Of a stretch of 64,000 nt of DNA, positions 17,241-26,800 are shown piece by piece; the stretch's first letter is position 1; each line of letters starts with the position of its first letter. The translations under genes and the position numbers were made by a program. This DNA comes from Profundicola sp048268105 (GTDB lineage: Bacteria; Bacteroidota; Bacteroidia; Flavobacteriales; Weeksellaceae), in contig JBLWWH010000005.1 of the NCBI GenBank assembly GCA_048268105.1, positions 109,194 through 173,193 on the forward strand, written 5' to 3'. The notes under the pieces are model-generated. The model made no database searches. It saw nothing but the letters and a program-made list of their open reading frames with translations, and was not told where the DNA came from.

Positions 17241-17945
17241 ATGAAAAAAGTTAGTTTGGTATTGGCTATATTAGCATTAACTAGTTGTAAATTCGATCAA
17301 AATGGAAACAAGAATATAATCCCGATTGGCGAAATTAGACCAACACAACAAACATCAGCTACTTCGGCAGCACCTGCTGTGGGTGAAACAACCGCAGATG
17401 TTAGAGAAAAAACCGAAAAAGCTGAGGTTTCAACTGAGAAAGTTGATGCTGCAGGAAATTACATTTATGATGTAGGTGAAATGTTGGAAATAGAACTTCC
17501 GAATGGTGAAAAACTGAACATCGGAACCAATTCGACGGAAAATCAGTTGTTTTCTATGCTGAATAATAGTGATTATGTCGTTAGTGCAGATAAAACACAA
17601 GGTTGGATTACATTAGATAGAGTTTACTTCTCAACGGGTAGCGATCAATTAACGCCTACTTCCCAAAATCAATTGGATAATATTGTTGCAATATTAAAAG
17701 CTTTCCCTAATACTGAAGTTAAGTTAGGTGGATACACTGATAATACAGGAAGTCAACAAATCAACCAACCTCTATCTGAAGGTAGAGCAAAATCTGTTAT
17801 GAACGAAATCGGCAAGGCGGGGATTGATCCAGCAAGATTAGCAGCTGAAGGATATGGTTCTGAGCACCCACTTTGTCCAGCTAATGACACCGATGTTTGT
17901 AAAGCTAAAAATAGAAGAGTTGATATTCGGATCACAAAGAAATAA
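17241..17945 (+). CDS. OmpA family lipoprotein
   Basis: A 234-residue outer-membrane lipoprotein. The signal peptide ends at lipobox 'LTSC' (Cys16). A low-complexity Ala/Thr/Glu linker (about 35-75) precedes the C-terminal OmpA peptidoglycan-binding domain (about 125-234). This has 'RVYFSTGSDQLTPTSQNQLD', 'GGYTDNTGSQQINQPLSEGR' (Asp and Arg that grip diaminopimelate) and 'KNRRVDIRI'. It should tether the outer membrane to peptidoglycan. A Cys pair in 'HPLCPANDTDVCKAKNRR' may form a disulphide, as in other Bacteroidota OmpA lipoproteins. The YceI lipoprotein gene follows after 15 bases, so the two form an operon. Confidence 0.92.
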   Translation: MKKVSLVLAILALTSCKFDQNGNKNIIPIGEIRPTQQTSATSAAPAVGETTADVREKTEKAEVSTEKVDAAGNYIYDVGEMLEIELPNGEKLNIGTNSTENQLFSMLNNSDYVVSADKTQGWITLDRVYFSTGSDQLTPTSQNQLDNIVAILKAFPNTEVKLGGYTDNTGSQQINQPLSEGRAKSVMNEIGKAGIDPARLAAEGYGSEHPLCPANDTDVCKAKNRRVDIRITKK

Positions 17946-17960
17946 TTATAAATTATAAAT

Positions 17961-18614
17961 ATGAAAAAATTACTTTTACTTTTAAGCGTTTGTGCCTTCA
18001 TAAGCTGCAAAAACGAAAACCAAAATGTAAATGCAGATACTTCGGCTACTGAGAAAAATGCTCAGGTTGATACTGAATTTAACGAAGGTGATTTCGATGG
18101 CGAAGAATTGTTGGCTTTTAATCCAGAAAAAACAGATTTAAAATGGACTGCTTATAAAACTCCTGAAAAAGTTGCAGTTCATGGATCTTTTGATAACATT
18201 GAGGTCAGAGACACCAAAGAATCACAAACTCCAGAAGATGTTTTAGCGGGAGCTTCTTTCGATATTACTACTTCGTCTATGACAACAGGAGATGTATCTC
18301 GTGATGCCAAAATCTTAAGCTTGTTCTTCAACAATATGGATGGAGCTAACATTATTGGAACATTTGGTGAGTTCAACGATGGTATTGTTCCTATAAAAAT
18401 CGTTATGAATGGTGTTGAAACTGAAAAAAACTTTCAATATACATTCGAGAATAAGAAAATCATCATTACGGGTGTGATCGATGTTCTTGAAGACTTTAAA
18501 GCGAATAGAGGTTTTGATTTATTACATGAAGCTTGTGCTGAATTACATTTGAACAAAACTTGGACTGATGTGTCTATCGAAATCATTTCTGATTTAGAAA
18601 AGCCAAAAGCTTAA
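17961..18614 (+). CDS. YceI family lipoprotein
   Basis: A 217-residue lipoprotein: signal peptide with lipobox 'FISC' (Cys16), acidic linker, then a YceI-type beta-barrel from about 50 with 'TDLKWTAYKTPEKVAVHGSF' at its start and 'KTWTDVSIEIISDL' at its end. It probably binds an amphiphilic ligand at the envelope, but no ligand is known. It differs from the YceI gene at 7529 by its lipid anchor and by divergent sequence. It is co-transcribed with the OmpA lipoprotein gene and closed by a strong terminator at 18636-18668. Confidence 0.88.
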   Translation: MKKLLLLLSVCAFISCKNENQNVNADTSATEKNAQVDTEFNEGDFDGEELLAFNPEKTDLKWTAYKTPEKVAVHGSFDNIEVRDTKESQTPEDVLAGASFDITTSSMTTGDVSRDAKILSLFFNNMDGANIIGTFGEFNDGIVPIKIVMNGVETEKNFQYTFENKKIIITGVIDVLEDFKANRGFDLLHEACAELHLNKTWTDVSIEIISDLEKPKA

Positions 18615-18635
18615 TTACAGAAATTATTAAAATTC

Positions 18636-18668
18636 AAAGCCGTTGTGGGATTTCCATAACGGCTTTTT
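18636..18668 (+). terminator. Intrinsic terminator after the YceI lipoprotein gene
   Basis: The stem AAAGCCGTT/AACGGCTTT is extended by TGG/CCA and followed by a T-run. Confidence 0.9.
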
Positions 18669-18747
18669 TGGTAGTATAAATTAATAAAATGTAACAAAAT
18701 AGATATTTCGTCTACCTATAAGACAAATATTCTTAGAAAATCCTTAC

Positions 18748-20115
18748 ATGAAAAAATATCTTTTGGCTATAGCAGGAATTTGTGTTGGCTTTTTGAGCGC
18801 ACAAGAAATAAAAGTATGGACGCTCCAAGAAATGGTGGATTATGCTGCCGAGAATAATCTTACCCTTGAAAATGCTAGAATAAATAATAAACTCGTCGAG
18901 AATAATATTCTTGCCGCTAAGCGACAAAGGTTGCCCTCTGTGAATGCTAATTTTGATAATAATTTGATTGTTGGTGTAACTGGCGTTCCCATCACCAACT
19001 CCAATCAACAAATTACAGGAACTACCAACGGCTATCAACTATTTCAAAATTCGTGGGGTGTTGGAGCTCAGATGACTTTGTACAATCGTGGTAAGTATAG
19101 GTTGAATGAAGAAAAAGCTAATATTGATTTATCTGTAGCAAACCAGGATCTACTAGCCACCCTCAATGATATTTCATTGAATATAGTCAATCAATATTTG
19201 AATGTTTTATTAAATAGAGAATTGGTTGCAACTGCTCAAGAGCAAGTTAAAATATCTGAAGAACAGTTGCGTAGAAATCGAATCTTGTATGAAGGCGGAG
19301 CTATTCCTTTGAGTCAAGTATATGAGTCTGAATCGGTGGTTGCACAGGATAAACAGCAATTAGCAACTTCTAAAATCAACGTAGACGAAGCTAAATTTAA
19401 TTTAGCTCAGTTACTACAATTACCCGATTATCGTGAGTTTGATGTGGTTTTGGTGAATGTTCCAGAGGAATTAACCCCTGCCCTACTAGATATGGAGGAA
19501 ATTACTACATATGCCTACGATAACCAACCAGTGATTAAGAGTGCAGAACTAAATGTTGAAAGTGCAAGACTGGATATTGATTTAGCAAAAACTGATTATT
19601 GGCCTACTATTAATGCTAATTATAGCGTTGGTACTAATTATAGAACCTATTTGAATGGTGGAATCGAATCCGATAAATTATTTGAACAATGGTGGGATAA
19701 TCATTCACATTCGGTTGGACTGGGTATTAATATTCCAATTTTTAATAAATTTCTAACAGATTTAAATGTCGAAAATGCCGAAATTCGCGTTCAAGCTGCT
19801 GAGAGTAATATCAAATTAAGAAAGCAATCTTTAAAATCTGAAATACAATCAGCCTATTTTATGGTTAATTCATCCTACGAACAATTTAAAGCTTCCCAAG
19901 AAGCCGTGCGTTCAGCTGAATTGTCCTTTGAATTTGCAGAAAAGAGTTTTAATGCAGGTAAAATTACCATTTATGACTTTAATAAAGCCGCAACGACGCT
20001 CTTTACAGCTAAATCAAACATGTTACAATCTAAATATAATTATATCTTTAGACTAAAAGTATTAGACTTTTATGCAGGAAAACCTTTAACATTCGAAAAT
20101 GGCATTAATCCTTAA
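18748..20115 (+). CDS. TolC family outer membrane protein
   Basis: A 455-residue outer-membrane efflux channel. After a signal peptide ('GICVGFLSAQ') come two outer-membrane-efflux repeats of long helices with heptads, each opened by a motif such as 'WTLQEMVDYAAENNLTLENA' and 'LDMEEITTYAYDNQPVIKSA'. Strand motifs such as 'WPTINANYSVG' and 'HSVGLGINIPIFNKF' form the barrel. It would dock onto a tripartite RND or ABC pump or a type I exporter, but no membrane-fusion or pump gene is adjacent, so the partner is elsewhere. Its last 17 bases overlap the tsaB start, giving tight linkage with a functionally unrelated gene. Confidence 0.92.
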   Translation: MKKYLLAIAGICVGFLSAQEIKVWTLQEMVDYAAENNLTLENARINNKLVENNILAAKRQRLPSVNANFDNNLIVGVTGVPITNSNQQITGTTNGYQLFQNSWGVGAQMTLYNRGKYRLNEEKANIDLSVANQDLLATLNDISLNIVNQYLNVLLNRELVATAQEQVKISEEQLRRNRILYEGGAIPLSQVYESESVVAQDKQQLATSKINVDEAKFNLAQLLQLPDYREFDVVLVNVPEELTPALLDMEEITTYAYDNQPVIKSAELNVESARLDIDLAKTDYWPTINANYSVGTNYRTYLNGGIESDKLFEQWWDNHSHSVGLGINIPIFNKFLTDLNVENAEIRVQAAESNIKLRKQSLKSEIQSAYFMVNSSYEQFKASQEAVRSAELSFEFAEKSFNAGKITIYDFNKAATTLFTAKSNMLQSKYNYIFRLKVLDFYAGKPLTFENGINP

Positions 20116-20761
20116 TTTAGAAACTTCAACTAAAAATTGTTCGGTATTGATATCACAAAATGGGGAACAACTTGTATTGTGTGAATTAACAACAGATGGA
20201 TATCAACATGCAGAGCGCTTGCATCAGTTTATTCAGTGGGCTATAGAAGGTTGTGAATACACCCTAAATAATCTAGATGCCGTGGCCGTAGGAAAAGGCC
20301 CTGGAAGCTATACAGGACTCCGAATCGGTGTCTCCGCAGCTAAAGGAATTTCTTTTGCTTTAGGTATTCCACTATTAAGCATGAATTCTCTAGATAATTT
20401 AGCTCACTGTGATAAAAAAGAAGAGTTTGATCTCATTATTCCTATGACAGATGCGCGTAGAAAAGAAGTCTACACCAAAACTTTTGATGCCAACTTGAAC
20501 GAATTAACACCCACTGAAGCTAAGATTTTGGATCGAACAAGTTTTCAGGAGTATGCTGACAAAAAAATATTATTTGTGGGTGATGGAGCCGAAAAGGCAA
20601 AAGAAATCTTGAAACTTCCTAAAGCTGAATTTTACACGGAGATTTTGCCATCAGCTAAATTTATGGGTGCCGCTATGGAAAAGAAATATAAAGAACAGAA
20701 ATTTGATGATGTTGCCTACTTCGAACCTTTTTATTTAAAAGACTTCGTAGCAGGCAAGTAA
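20099..20761 (+). CDS. tsaB: tRNA threonylcarbamoyladenosine biosynthesis protein TsaB
   Basis: A 220-residue inactive-kinase-like paralogue of TsaD. It partners TsaD and TsaE in making t6A at position 37 of ANN-decoding tRNAs. The ASKHA signatures are 'ILNLETSTKNCSVLI' at the N-terminus and 'AVGKGPGSYTGLRIGVSAAK' at about 63-82, both diagnostic. The length fits (E. coli 231). The start ATG at 20099 lies inside the 3' end of the TolC gene (17-base overlap), so translation is likely coupled. It ends 13 bases from the convergent hydroxylase gene with no terminator between. tsaD is also in this window at 28489. Confidence 0.93.
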   Translation: MALILNLETSTKNCSVLISQNGEQLVLCELTTDGYQHAERLHQFIQWAIEGCEYTLNNLDAVAVGKGPGSYTGLRIGVSAAKGISFALGIPLLSMNSLDNLAHCDKKEEFDLIIPMTDARRKEVYTKTFDANLNELTPTEAKILDRTSFQEYADKKILFVGDGAEKAKEILKLPKAEFYTEILPSAKFMGAAMEKKYKEQKFDDVAYFEPFYLKDFVAGK

Positions 20762-20774
20762 TCCTCTTTAAGAT

Positions 20775-22535
20775 TTAAGCATTTTGCAGCTTTAATCCTT
20801 CTTGTTCATCTATCATTTGTAAGCCTTCGCTTACCAAATGAAAGACTTCGATTTTATTATCAAGTCCAAGTAAGTAAGACTTCAACTCATCTTTAAGCGA
20901 CTCGTCCTTAGATATTTCATATATTTCTAAAGGTAACAACCACTCTAAATCGAAGTCACTTTGAATGGTAGACCAAATCTCTTTTAATCGATTTTCCTTA
21001 ACCTCCTTATTGCTTCTCATTTCGCGCACTTCTTGATACAAAACATGAAGTTTTTCTAATTCGGGGGTGATAATACGCTCGTGTGATTTCTCGGTTGGAA
21101 CATGCGTAATTTGATCAAAAGAAGAGGGATCCGCTGGTCCGGCATAGGCAGAAACTATCTTGCTACCTACAGCCATGTCATAAATTCCCCATTCTGGCTT
21201 GAATAAATAAGTATCGCCATGTTTCACTGTACAATTCTTAAACGAAATTATAAGAATATCCCCAAAGCGGTTTCTTGTTCCCGTAATTACTTCTCCTTCT
21301 ACTAAAATTCCACCCTCGAACTCTAATTTTGTTACCTGACCTTCGCGAATATTGTATGCTTCTAAGTCATAAGGTGACATATTCTCAATGGCTAAGTTTA
21401 CGTTCTTCAGGCGACCGATAGGCGAACCAAATCCCTCGCTATGATATTTGACACCATGACCGATTAATTCTTTATCTCTATAACTGAGCGCCGTTTTACC
21501 TGTTGTTTTAATATAGATTGGGTTGTTGTATTCATCTGTAATTAATTCAGAGAAATTTCCAGAAACTTGTATTCCTGTATTATACTCAATGGTGGCTAAC
21601 CCTTTAGACTCAACAACTTTCTGAATACCATAAGTTCCTCCTCTTCTTAAAGCCATTTGATTGGCAAACTGCTCAAGAACAAAATTAAGATGTGCAAAAT
21701 CTGGCGTTACATATAATTGTGGCTGTGGCTGCGTAATATCAAATTCAACATCTGCAGCCTCTAAGGTATACGGTAGTTTAGTTACCTCAGGCTCCATACA
21801 AGATTTACTTTCACCAATAGATGATAGGAGACCTGCTCCGTAAATTTTTGGATTTTCTAAGCTTCCGATTAAACCATATTCCACCGTCCACCAATGCAGA
21901 TTTCTGATACGAGACATCTCACTTGGCGCTCCCAGATTGTTTTGTAAATATTCAACTTTTTCTTGGGCCTCGTTAATACTTTTTTGACTAGAATCTGGAT
22001 TTTCTTTAACAATAGATAAATGACGAATAGCCTCGTACATTTCGTAATCCTTTGCAGATGAAATTGCTTTACTACCAATTTCCCCAAATCTACGCAGATA
22101 TTCAGCATATTCAGGATTGGCAATAATGGGTGCATGTCCCGCTGCTTCGTGAATAATATCTGGCGCTGGCGTATATTCAATATTTTTAAGCTGACGAATG
22201 TCTTCTGCAATCACCAGAACATTGTAAGCCTGAAACTCCATAAAGGCAGTTGGCGGAATAAATCCATCTACAGCAACAGCTGCCCACCCGATTTCTTTTA
22301 AAATTCGGTTCATTCCATACATATTAGGAATTTCTTCGATCGAAATACCTGTTTTTCTTAAACCTTCTAAATAAGATTCATGTGCAACACGCGAAAGATA
22401 ATTAACATTTTTACGCATTACATAACGCCACGTAGCCTGATTAATTGGCGTATAAGCGTTATAATCTTGGTCGTTAATGAATTGCTTTAAATGCTCTGGA
22501 AGTTTTGCTAAAACCTCATTTTCCTGATAACCCAT
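20775..22535 (-). CDS. Aromatic amino acid hydroxylase (phenylalanine 4-hydroxylase type), long form
   Basis: A 586-residue pterin-dependent hydroxylase. The non-haem iron site is complete: 'IIHEAAGHAPI' gives His129 and His134, and 'RIRNLHWWTVEYGLIG' gives Glu219. The catalytic domain covers roughly residues 30-320, and 'GAGLLSSIGES' and 'EPEVTKLPY' are also family-like. Bacterial phenylalanine hydroxylases are usually about 260-300 residues. Here about 260 extra residues follow, with beta-rich and then helical character and no motif I recognise; similar long versions occur in other Bacteroidota. Phe to Tyr is the likely reaction, Trp is possible. An AsnC/Lrp gene lies nearby on the same strand and could control it, which is inference. 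Confidence 0.88.
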   Translation of the reverse strand: MGYQENEVLAKLPEHLKQFINDQDYNAYTPINQATWRYVMRKNVNYLSRVAHESYLEGLRKTGISIEEIPNMYGMNRILKEIGWAAVAVDGFIPPTAFMEFQAYNVLVIAEDIRQLKNIEYTPAPDIIHEAAGHAPIIANPEYAEYLRRFGEIGSKAISSAKDYEMYEAIRHLSIVKENPDSSQKSINEAQEKVEYLQNNLGAPSEMSRIRNLHWWTVEYGLIGSLENPKIYGAGLLSSIGESKSCMEPEVTKLPYTLEAADVEFDITQPQPQLYVTPDFAHLNFVLEQFANQMALRRGGTYGIQKVVESKGLATIEYNTGIQVSGNFSELITDEYNNPIYIKTTGKTALSYRDKELIGHGVKYHSEGFGSPIGRLKNVNLAIENMSPYDLEAYNIREGQVTKLEFEGGILVEGEVITGTRNRFGDILIISFKNCTVKHGDTYLFKPEWGIYDMAVGSKIVSAYAGPADPSSFDQITHVPTEKSHERIITPELEKLHVLYQEVREMRSNKEVKENRLKEIWSTIQSDFDLEWLLPLEIYEISKDESLKDELKSYLLGLDNKIEVFHLVSEGLQMIDEQEGLKLQNA

Positions 22536-22677
22536 TGTAATCTAATTTGATTCTGTTAAGATACAATAATTTACAGAAATTCTAAATTAATTAGAAATAG
22601 ATGGGTTAAAATTTTATTAAAGCCTCAAAGGGGATGTTGGCTTCTTAAAATAGGAGATATTAGGAATGTGTAGAATC

Positions 22678-23082
22678 CTATTTAAAGAATTTCCATTTGG
22701 GGATGATTTCAAAAAAACCATAACCTGTGAAAACAAATAAGGTAAACAATGGTGCTAGTGTTCTAAATAAATCAAACTCTGGATTGATCACTATGATTAT
22801 AAAAAGACCAGCTACTGTAAGATAAACACCCAGTTTTCTGAATTGCCAAGTCAAAATTAGTCCGATTAAAGATACAATCGATAATGCAATGGTAGCAAGG
22901 TTATACCACAAAGGCTCCTTTCCCAAAGTTGGATCCACAAGAACATCATTGTAGGAAATCAAACTATATACTCTACTTCCTATGATGGACAGCACCATAA
23001 GAATAACCAGTGTAGTAATCACTTTAAAACCAAAAGATCGCTCGTTGGTTTCGTTTGGGAAATAATCTTGTTCTCTTTTCAT
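22678..23082 (-). CDS. Hypothetical four-helix membrane protein
   Basis: This 134-residue protein was not recognised. After a charged N-terminus ('KREQDYFPNETNERS') there are four hydrophobic stretches at about 20-42, 58-80, 84-104 and 108-127, consistent with a small polytopic inner-membrane protein. No catalytic motif is visible. The C-terminus 'FFEIIPKWKFFK' is basic and probably cytoplasmic. It lies between the hydroxylase and AsnC/Lrp genes on the same strand, with gaps of 142 and 184 bases, so an operon is not certain. Confidence 0.6.
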   Translation of the reverse strand: MKREQDYFPNETNERSFGFKVITTLVILMVLSIIGSRVYSLISYNDVLVDPTLGKEPLWYNLATIALSIVSLIGLILTWQFRKLGVYLTVAGLFIIIVINPEFDLFRTLAPLFTLFVFTGYGFFEIIPKWKFFK

Positions 23083-23105
23083 TTTATTTAAAGGTATAAT
23101 CCTAT

Positions 23106-23127
23106 GAGGTTTATTTGATTAAACCTC
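23106..23127. terminator. Hairpin, possible terminator of the AsnC/Lrp gene
   Basis: The perfect 8-bp arms GAGGTTTA/TAAACCTC have a 6-base loop, lying downstream of the AsnC/Lrp gene on the minus strand. There is no good T-run on either strand, so termination is uncertain. Confidence 0.35.
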
Positions 23128-23266
23128 TTCAATTATGTTGTTAAGTGAAATTTAAAATCTACCCAACCAAAAAGTCAAATAGCACCACGCATTATACGAG
23201 TGCTACTTGAAATATGGGTTGAATAATAATGTTTTAAATCCACTGTCTAAAATCTGACCAAAGATA

Positions 23267-23743
23267 TTAGGTAAAAATCGAATTTAAAAGACGAGTTTTA
23301 TCATTGATTTCTTCTTCTAGTGAAATCATAGATTCTGTGCGTAATACATCTTCGATTTCGTCTATTTTGTAGATTACATCTTTAGCGTCTTTGGTATCTT
23401 TTGCTCTAATTTTGCAATAAATATTGTATTTCCCTGAAATCACACTTGCTACGGTAACATTTGGAATGGCTTTTAACTTTTCCATTACGGCAGATGTTTT
23501 GTTTGATTTAGTTAATAAAATACCAACATACGCAATAAAGTCGTATCCCATTCTAGCATAATCAACGATAAGAGTGGTTCCTTTAATGATACCTGCTTCC
23601 TCCATTTTCTTAACACGAACGTGAATTGTTCCCGCAGAAACATTCATTTTTTTTGCGATTTCCGTAAAAGGCGTACGCGTGTTCTCTATTAAGAAATGTA
23701 AAATTTGCTTATCAACATCATCAATTTGATACTCTGCTTTCAT
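23267..23743 (-). CDS. AsnC/Lrp family transcriptional regulator
   Basis: A 158-residue feast/famine regulator. The N-terminal winged HTH is visible at about 8-55 ('ILHFLIENTRTPFTEIAKKM' then 'VSAGTIHVRVKKMEEAGI'), followed by the RAM/AsnC_trans_reg ligand-binding domain ('YVGILLTKSNKTSAVMEKL', 'GKYNIYCKIRAKDTKDAKDV'). Such proteins form dimers and octamers and sense amino acids. Nearby on the same strand are a membrane protein and the aromatic amino acid hydroxylase, plausible targets. A minus-strand TAATTTTG box at 23779-23772 lies about 30 bases before the start. Confidence 0.92.
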   Translation of the reverse strand: MKAEYQIDDVDKQILHFLIENTRTPFTEIAKKMNVSAGTIHVRVKKMEEAGIIKGTTLIVDYARMGYDFIAYVGILLTKSNKTSAVMEKLKAIPNVTVASVISGKYNIYCKIRAKDTKDAKDVIYKIDEIEDVLRTESMISLEEEINDKTRLLNSIFT

Positions 23744-23889
23744 ATTATTGTTGTTTAAATTATAGGTTGCACAAAATTACATAAAAATTCTTATCTATTT
23801 TATATTTCTATATGACTTTTATTATATTTTATTTTTTTCATCTAAACTAAATAAATACTAACAAAAGCATAATTTATTATAAAATTGAC

Positions 23890-26800
23890 TTAATTCCCAA
23901 ATTTAATAAAAGACATCTCCTTTTCTGTGCGAACGCTATCTTTTGGAAAATCAACTTTTAACGAATCTTGAGCAGGCATTTCTTTTTCTGGCTTATCTGA
24001 TTTTCTAAACTTAGATTTTTCTACTTCAGATTTCTCTTCTTCCCTATTTCTATTGAACAGCTCTCTAAAAGAATTAAAAGATCTTCTATAAACAACACCT
24101 GCACCATAGCTCTGAGCAAATGTTGAATTCACATTAAAGTTTTCTATTCCTAATGTCGACGGACGGGAAAAGGCACGTAGTACCAATCCTCCATCAGCTT
24201 TTTTAGAAATATCATAATCTAACTCCACTTGCATGGTCACCGGTTCGTTGTATTCTGTACCTAAAGGTGTACCTACAGCACCATTTATCTTGAACCTTTC
24301 ATTTAAAGCCCAATTATATTGCGTTTGAATTCGGTCCGACTGAGAGTTTCTGTTCGAGGCTTGCAAGTAAGTTGGGTTTAACTCGAAGCCCGGAATGATA
24401 CTCGAGAATAAGTTCCCGACTTGTTTTCCTAATAATTCAAAGGCTGATGCCGTAGCAGCTCCTGTGGCATTTCCAGCAGCTAATAATTCTTCTGTTCCAA
24501 ATCTGCCCAATACCAACAAGAAACTCGCTTGTTTCATTCTTTCGTCGGTGTTGTTAGATAATTTATTTTGTAACGCAGACTTGATTTGACTACTCGCATC
24601 AGGTGCTTCCACCAAAAATTCGATATTCGTGTTTTCTAAGTTTCCTGAAATCGCTATTACTAAATCAACGATAGTTGCCTGAGTTGTACTTAATCCTAAA
24701 TATTCACCAATATTATTAACATATCGACTGTACTTGGCTCTTAAATCCATGGTAGCATTAAATGGATCACCATCAAATCGAATATATCCACCTTTTTCGA
24801 GCTCAAAGTCTTTATCAATCACCAAAGCTTCTCGATAATTATAGATACCATCAGAAATAACATATTCACCATCGATGTTTAAGTTTCCTGCTCGATTCAT
24901 TTGGAGCTTAAAGTTGGAAGCTTTACCACGTGCTTGAATTTTATCATTGGACTGAGCATCTAATACCAAATTAACTGTTGTACCCTCGTCTACGTTCGCG
25001 TCTAAGTCAATAGAGAATCCAGAAATCTCTTGATTTGCTTCTTCTGGTTCTACTATATTTCCTTGCTCATCGTAGGAGTAAAATTGTATAAATCTATTGG
25101 AATCTACCGTAGCAGTTGCCCCTGTATTAAGGTTAATTGTAGACCCTTTTAAAACATCTACGTCATAACCCGAAAGTTCCATATCAGATGCTGGACCATA
25201 CATACTGAAGTTTCCTCCAGCATAAACTCTTCCATAAAAAAGTTCGTTGTCCGCGACGGTTGTGTTCATCACCAATAGTCTATCAGCTTCGAAATCCAAG
25301 TCCATAAACCAATTAGATAAATCACTAAAAATCAACAATCCATCTACCATTCCTTTGGTTTTAGAGTTTTTTTCTACAAATTCAACATCTGGCAAGGTTA
25401 AATAACCACTAGTTCCAGGTTCTTTTTGTAAAATGAAGTCATTTTCTCCTAGCATATTATAGGTAGTCCCTAAATAAACCACCTTAAATCCAATATCATT
25501 AGCCGTGATAAATCCAGACAAACTTGGATCGGTTGCATTTCCTTTCAGACTTACATCTCCCGAAAGTGTACCTTTCCAATCACTCAATACCTCATCTAAA
25601 AAGACACTAAGTATATTGATATTAAAATCATCTAAATCAGCAATTAAATCCAATTGCGGAGCTTCTCCTTTGTTGTCTATTTCACCTGTTAAATAAAGCG
25701 TATTGACATTGTCTTTGTCTAAACTTCCCTCTATATTAAATATTTGTTGCTCTATATCGTAGCTTGCATTGGTAACGAAATTCCCGATCTGATAGCCATT
25801 CATGGCAATAGAATCAATTTTTAAATCAGCAACAGGTTTTAATTCATTTTTGGTTTTAATGATATCTACCTTTCCATTGGCAATTCCTTCTATAGAGAAA
25901 TCACCTAAAAGACTCGGCGGAATAACTTTGGATAAGAGAACATTTTCTAAATCTACATCCACTTTAAAGTCATCTCTACTAATATAATCTCCATTAATCC
26001 TTAAAAATTGTTCATCTGATTGAAACAAGATTTCATTGATTAAAAATCTATTTTTATCAAAGTCTAAAATTGCATAATTAGATTCCTTATCATTTTCAGG
26101 ATTAATATGCCATACCTTGTTATCTACGCTAATGGTGGATGGCGAAAAACCAGTTTTAAGCTCGGTTCCTTCACTAAAAGTTTGATAAAAATTCAAATCA
26201 AACTCTCCTTCTCTTTGTTCTCCACCCCAAAAATGGGCATTAGCAATAATGGTATCATTTTTTCTATTTCCATTAACTTTAAAGTCTTGAATTAAGTAAT
26301 TCTGAATCAATAGACTTTTGGCATCTAAGTTAAAAGCTCGATCATCTAAAGTTGTAACGAACAAGTTCACAGAATCAGCCTTGTAATCTGCATATTGCAG
26401 AAAAGGTGATATCATATGAATTTCGAAAAGTTCAGCATCATTATCTGCCCTTCCAGTTATATTGGTGTCTGGCTGTACATATAAATCAGGCACAAAATAA
26501 GATACTATGTTATCCTGAACATTGATGTTAAATTCAAATGATTGATTGGGCGTGGTTTTCTTTTGATCATAATTAACCAAAAATTGTCCGATTCCGTTTT
26601 GGAAGATACTAAGCAATTCATCTAATAAAAATTCACCATTTAAATCTGCATTCAAATATCCAGGAACATCAACAATTACATTTCGTTGATTACCTTCTAA
26701 GGTCGAAATGTGAAAATCTGCTATGGGAATATTTAATTGTAGTGTATCAGAATTAAAAACTAAGTCGTTTACATGCAAATCACCATTGAGGTCGTTTAAT

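Noticed and set aside
24395..26295. Several 60-65 residue antisense ORFs inside tamB
   Set aside because: They lie opposite a long intact gene, have no family motifs, and arise from codon bias on the other strand.
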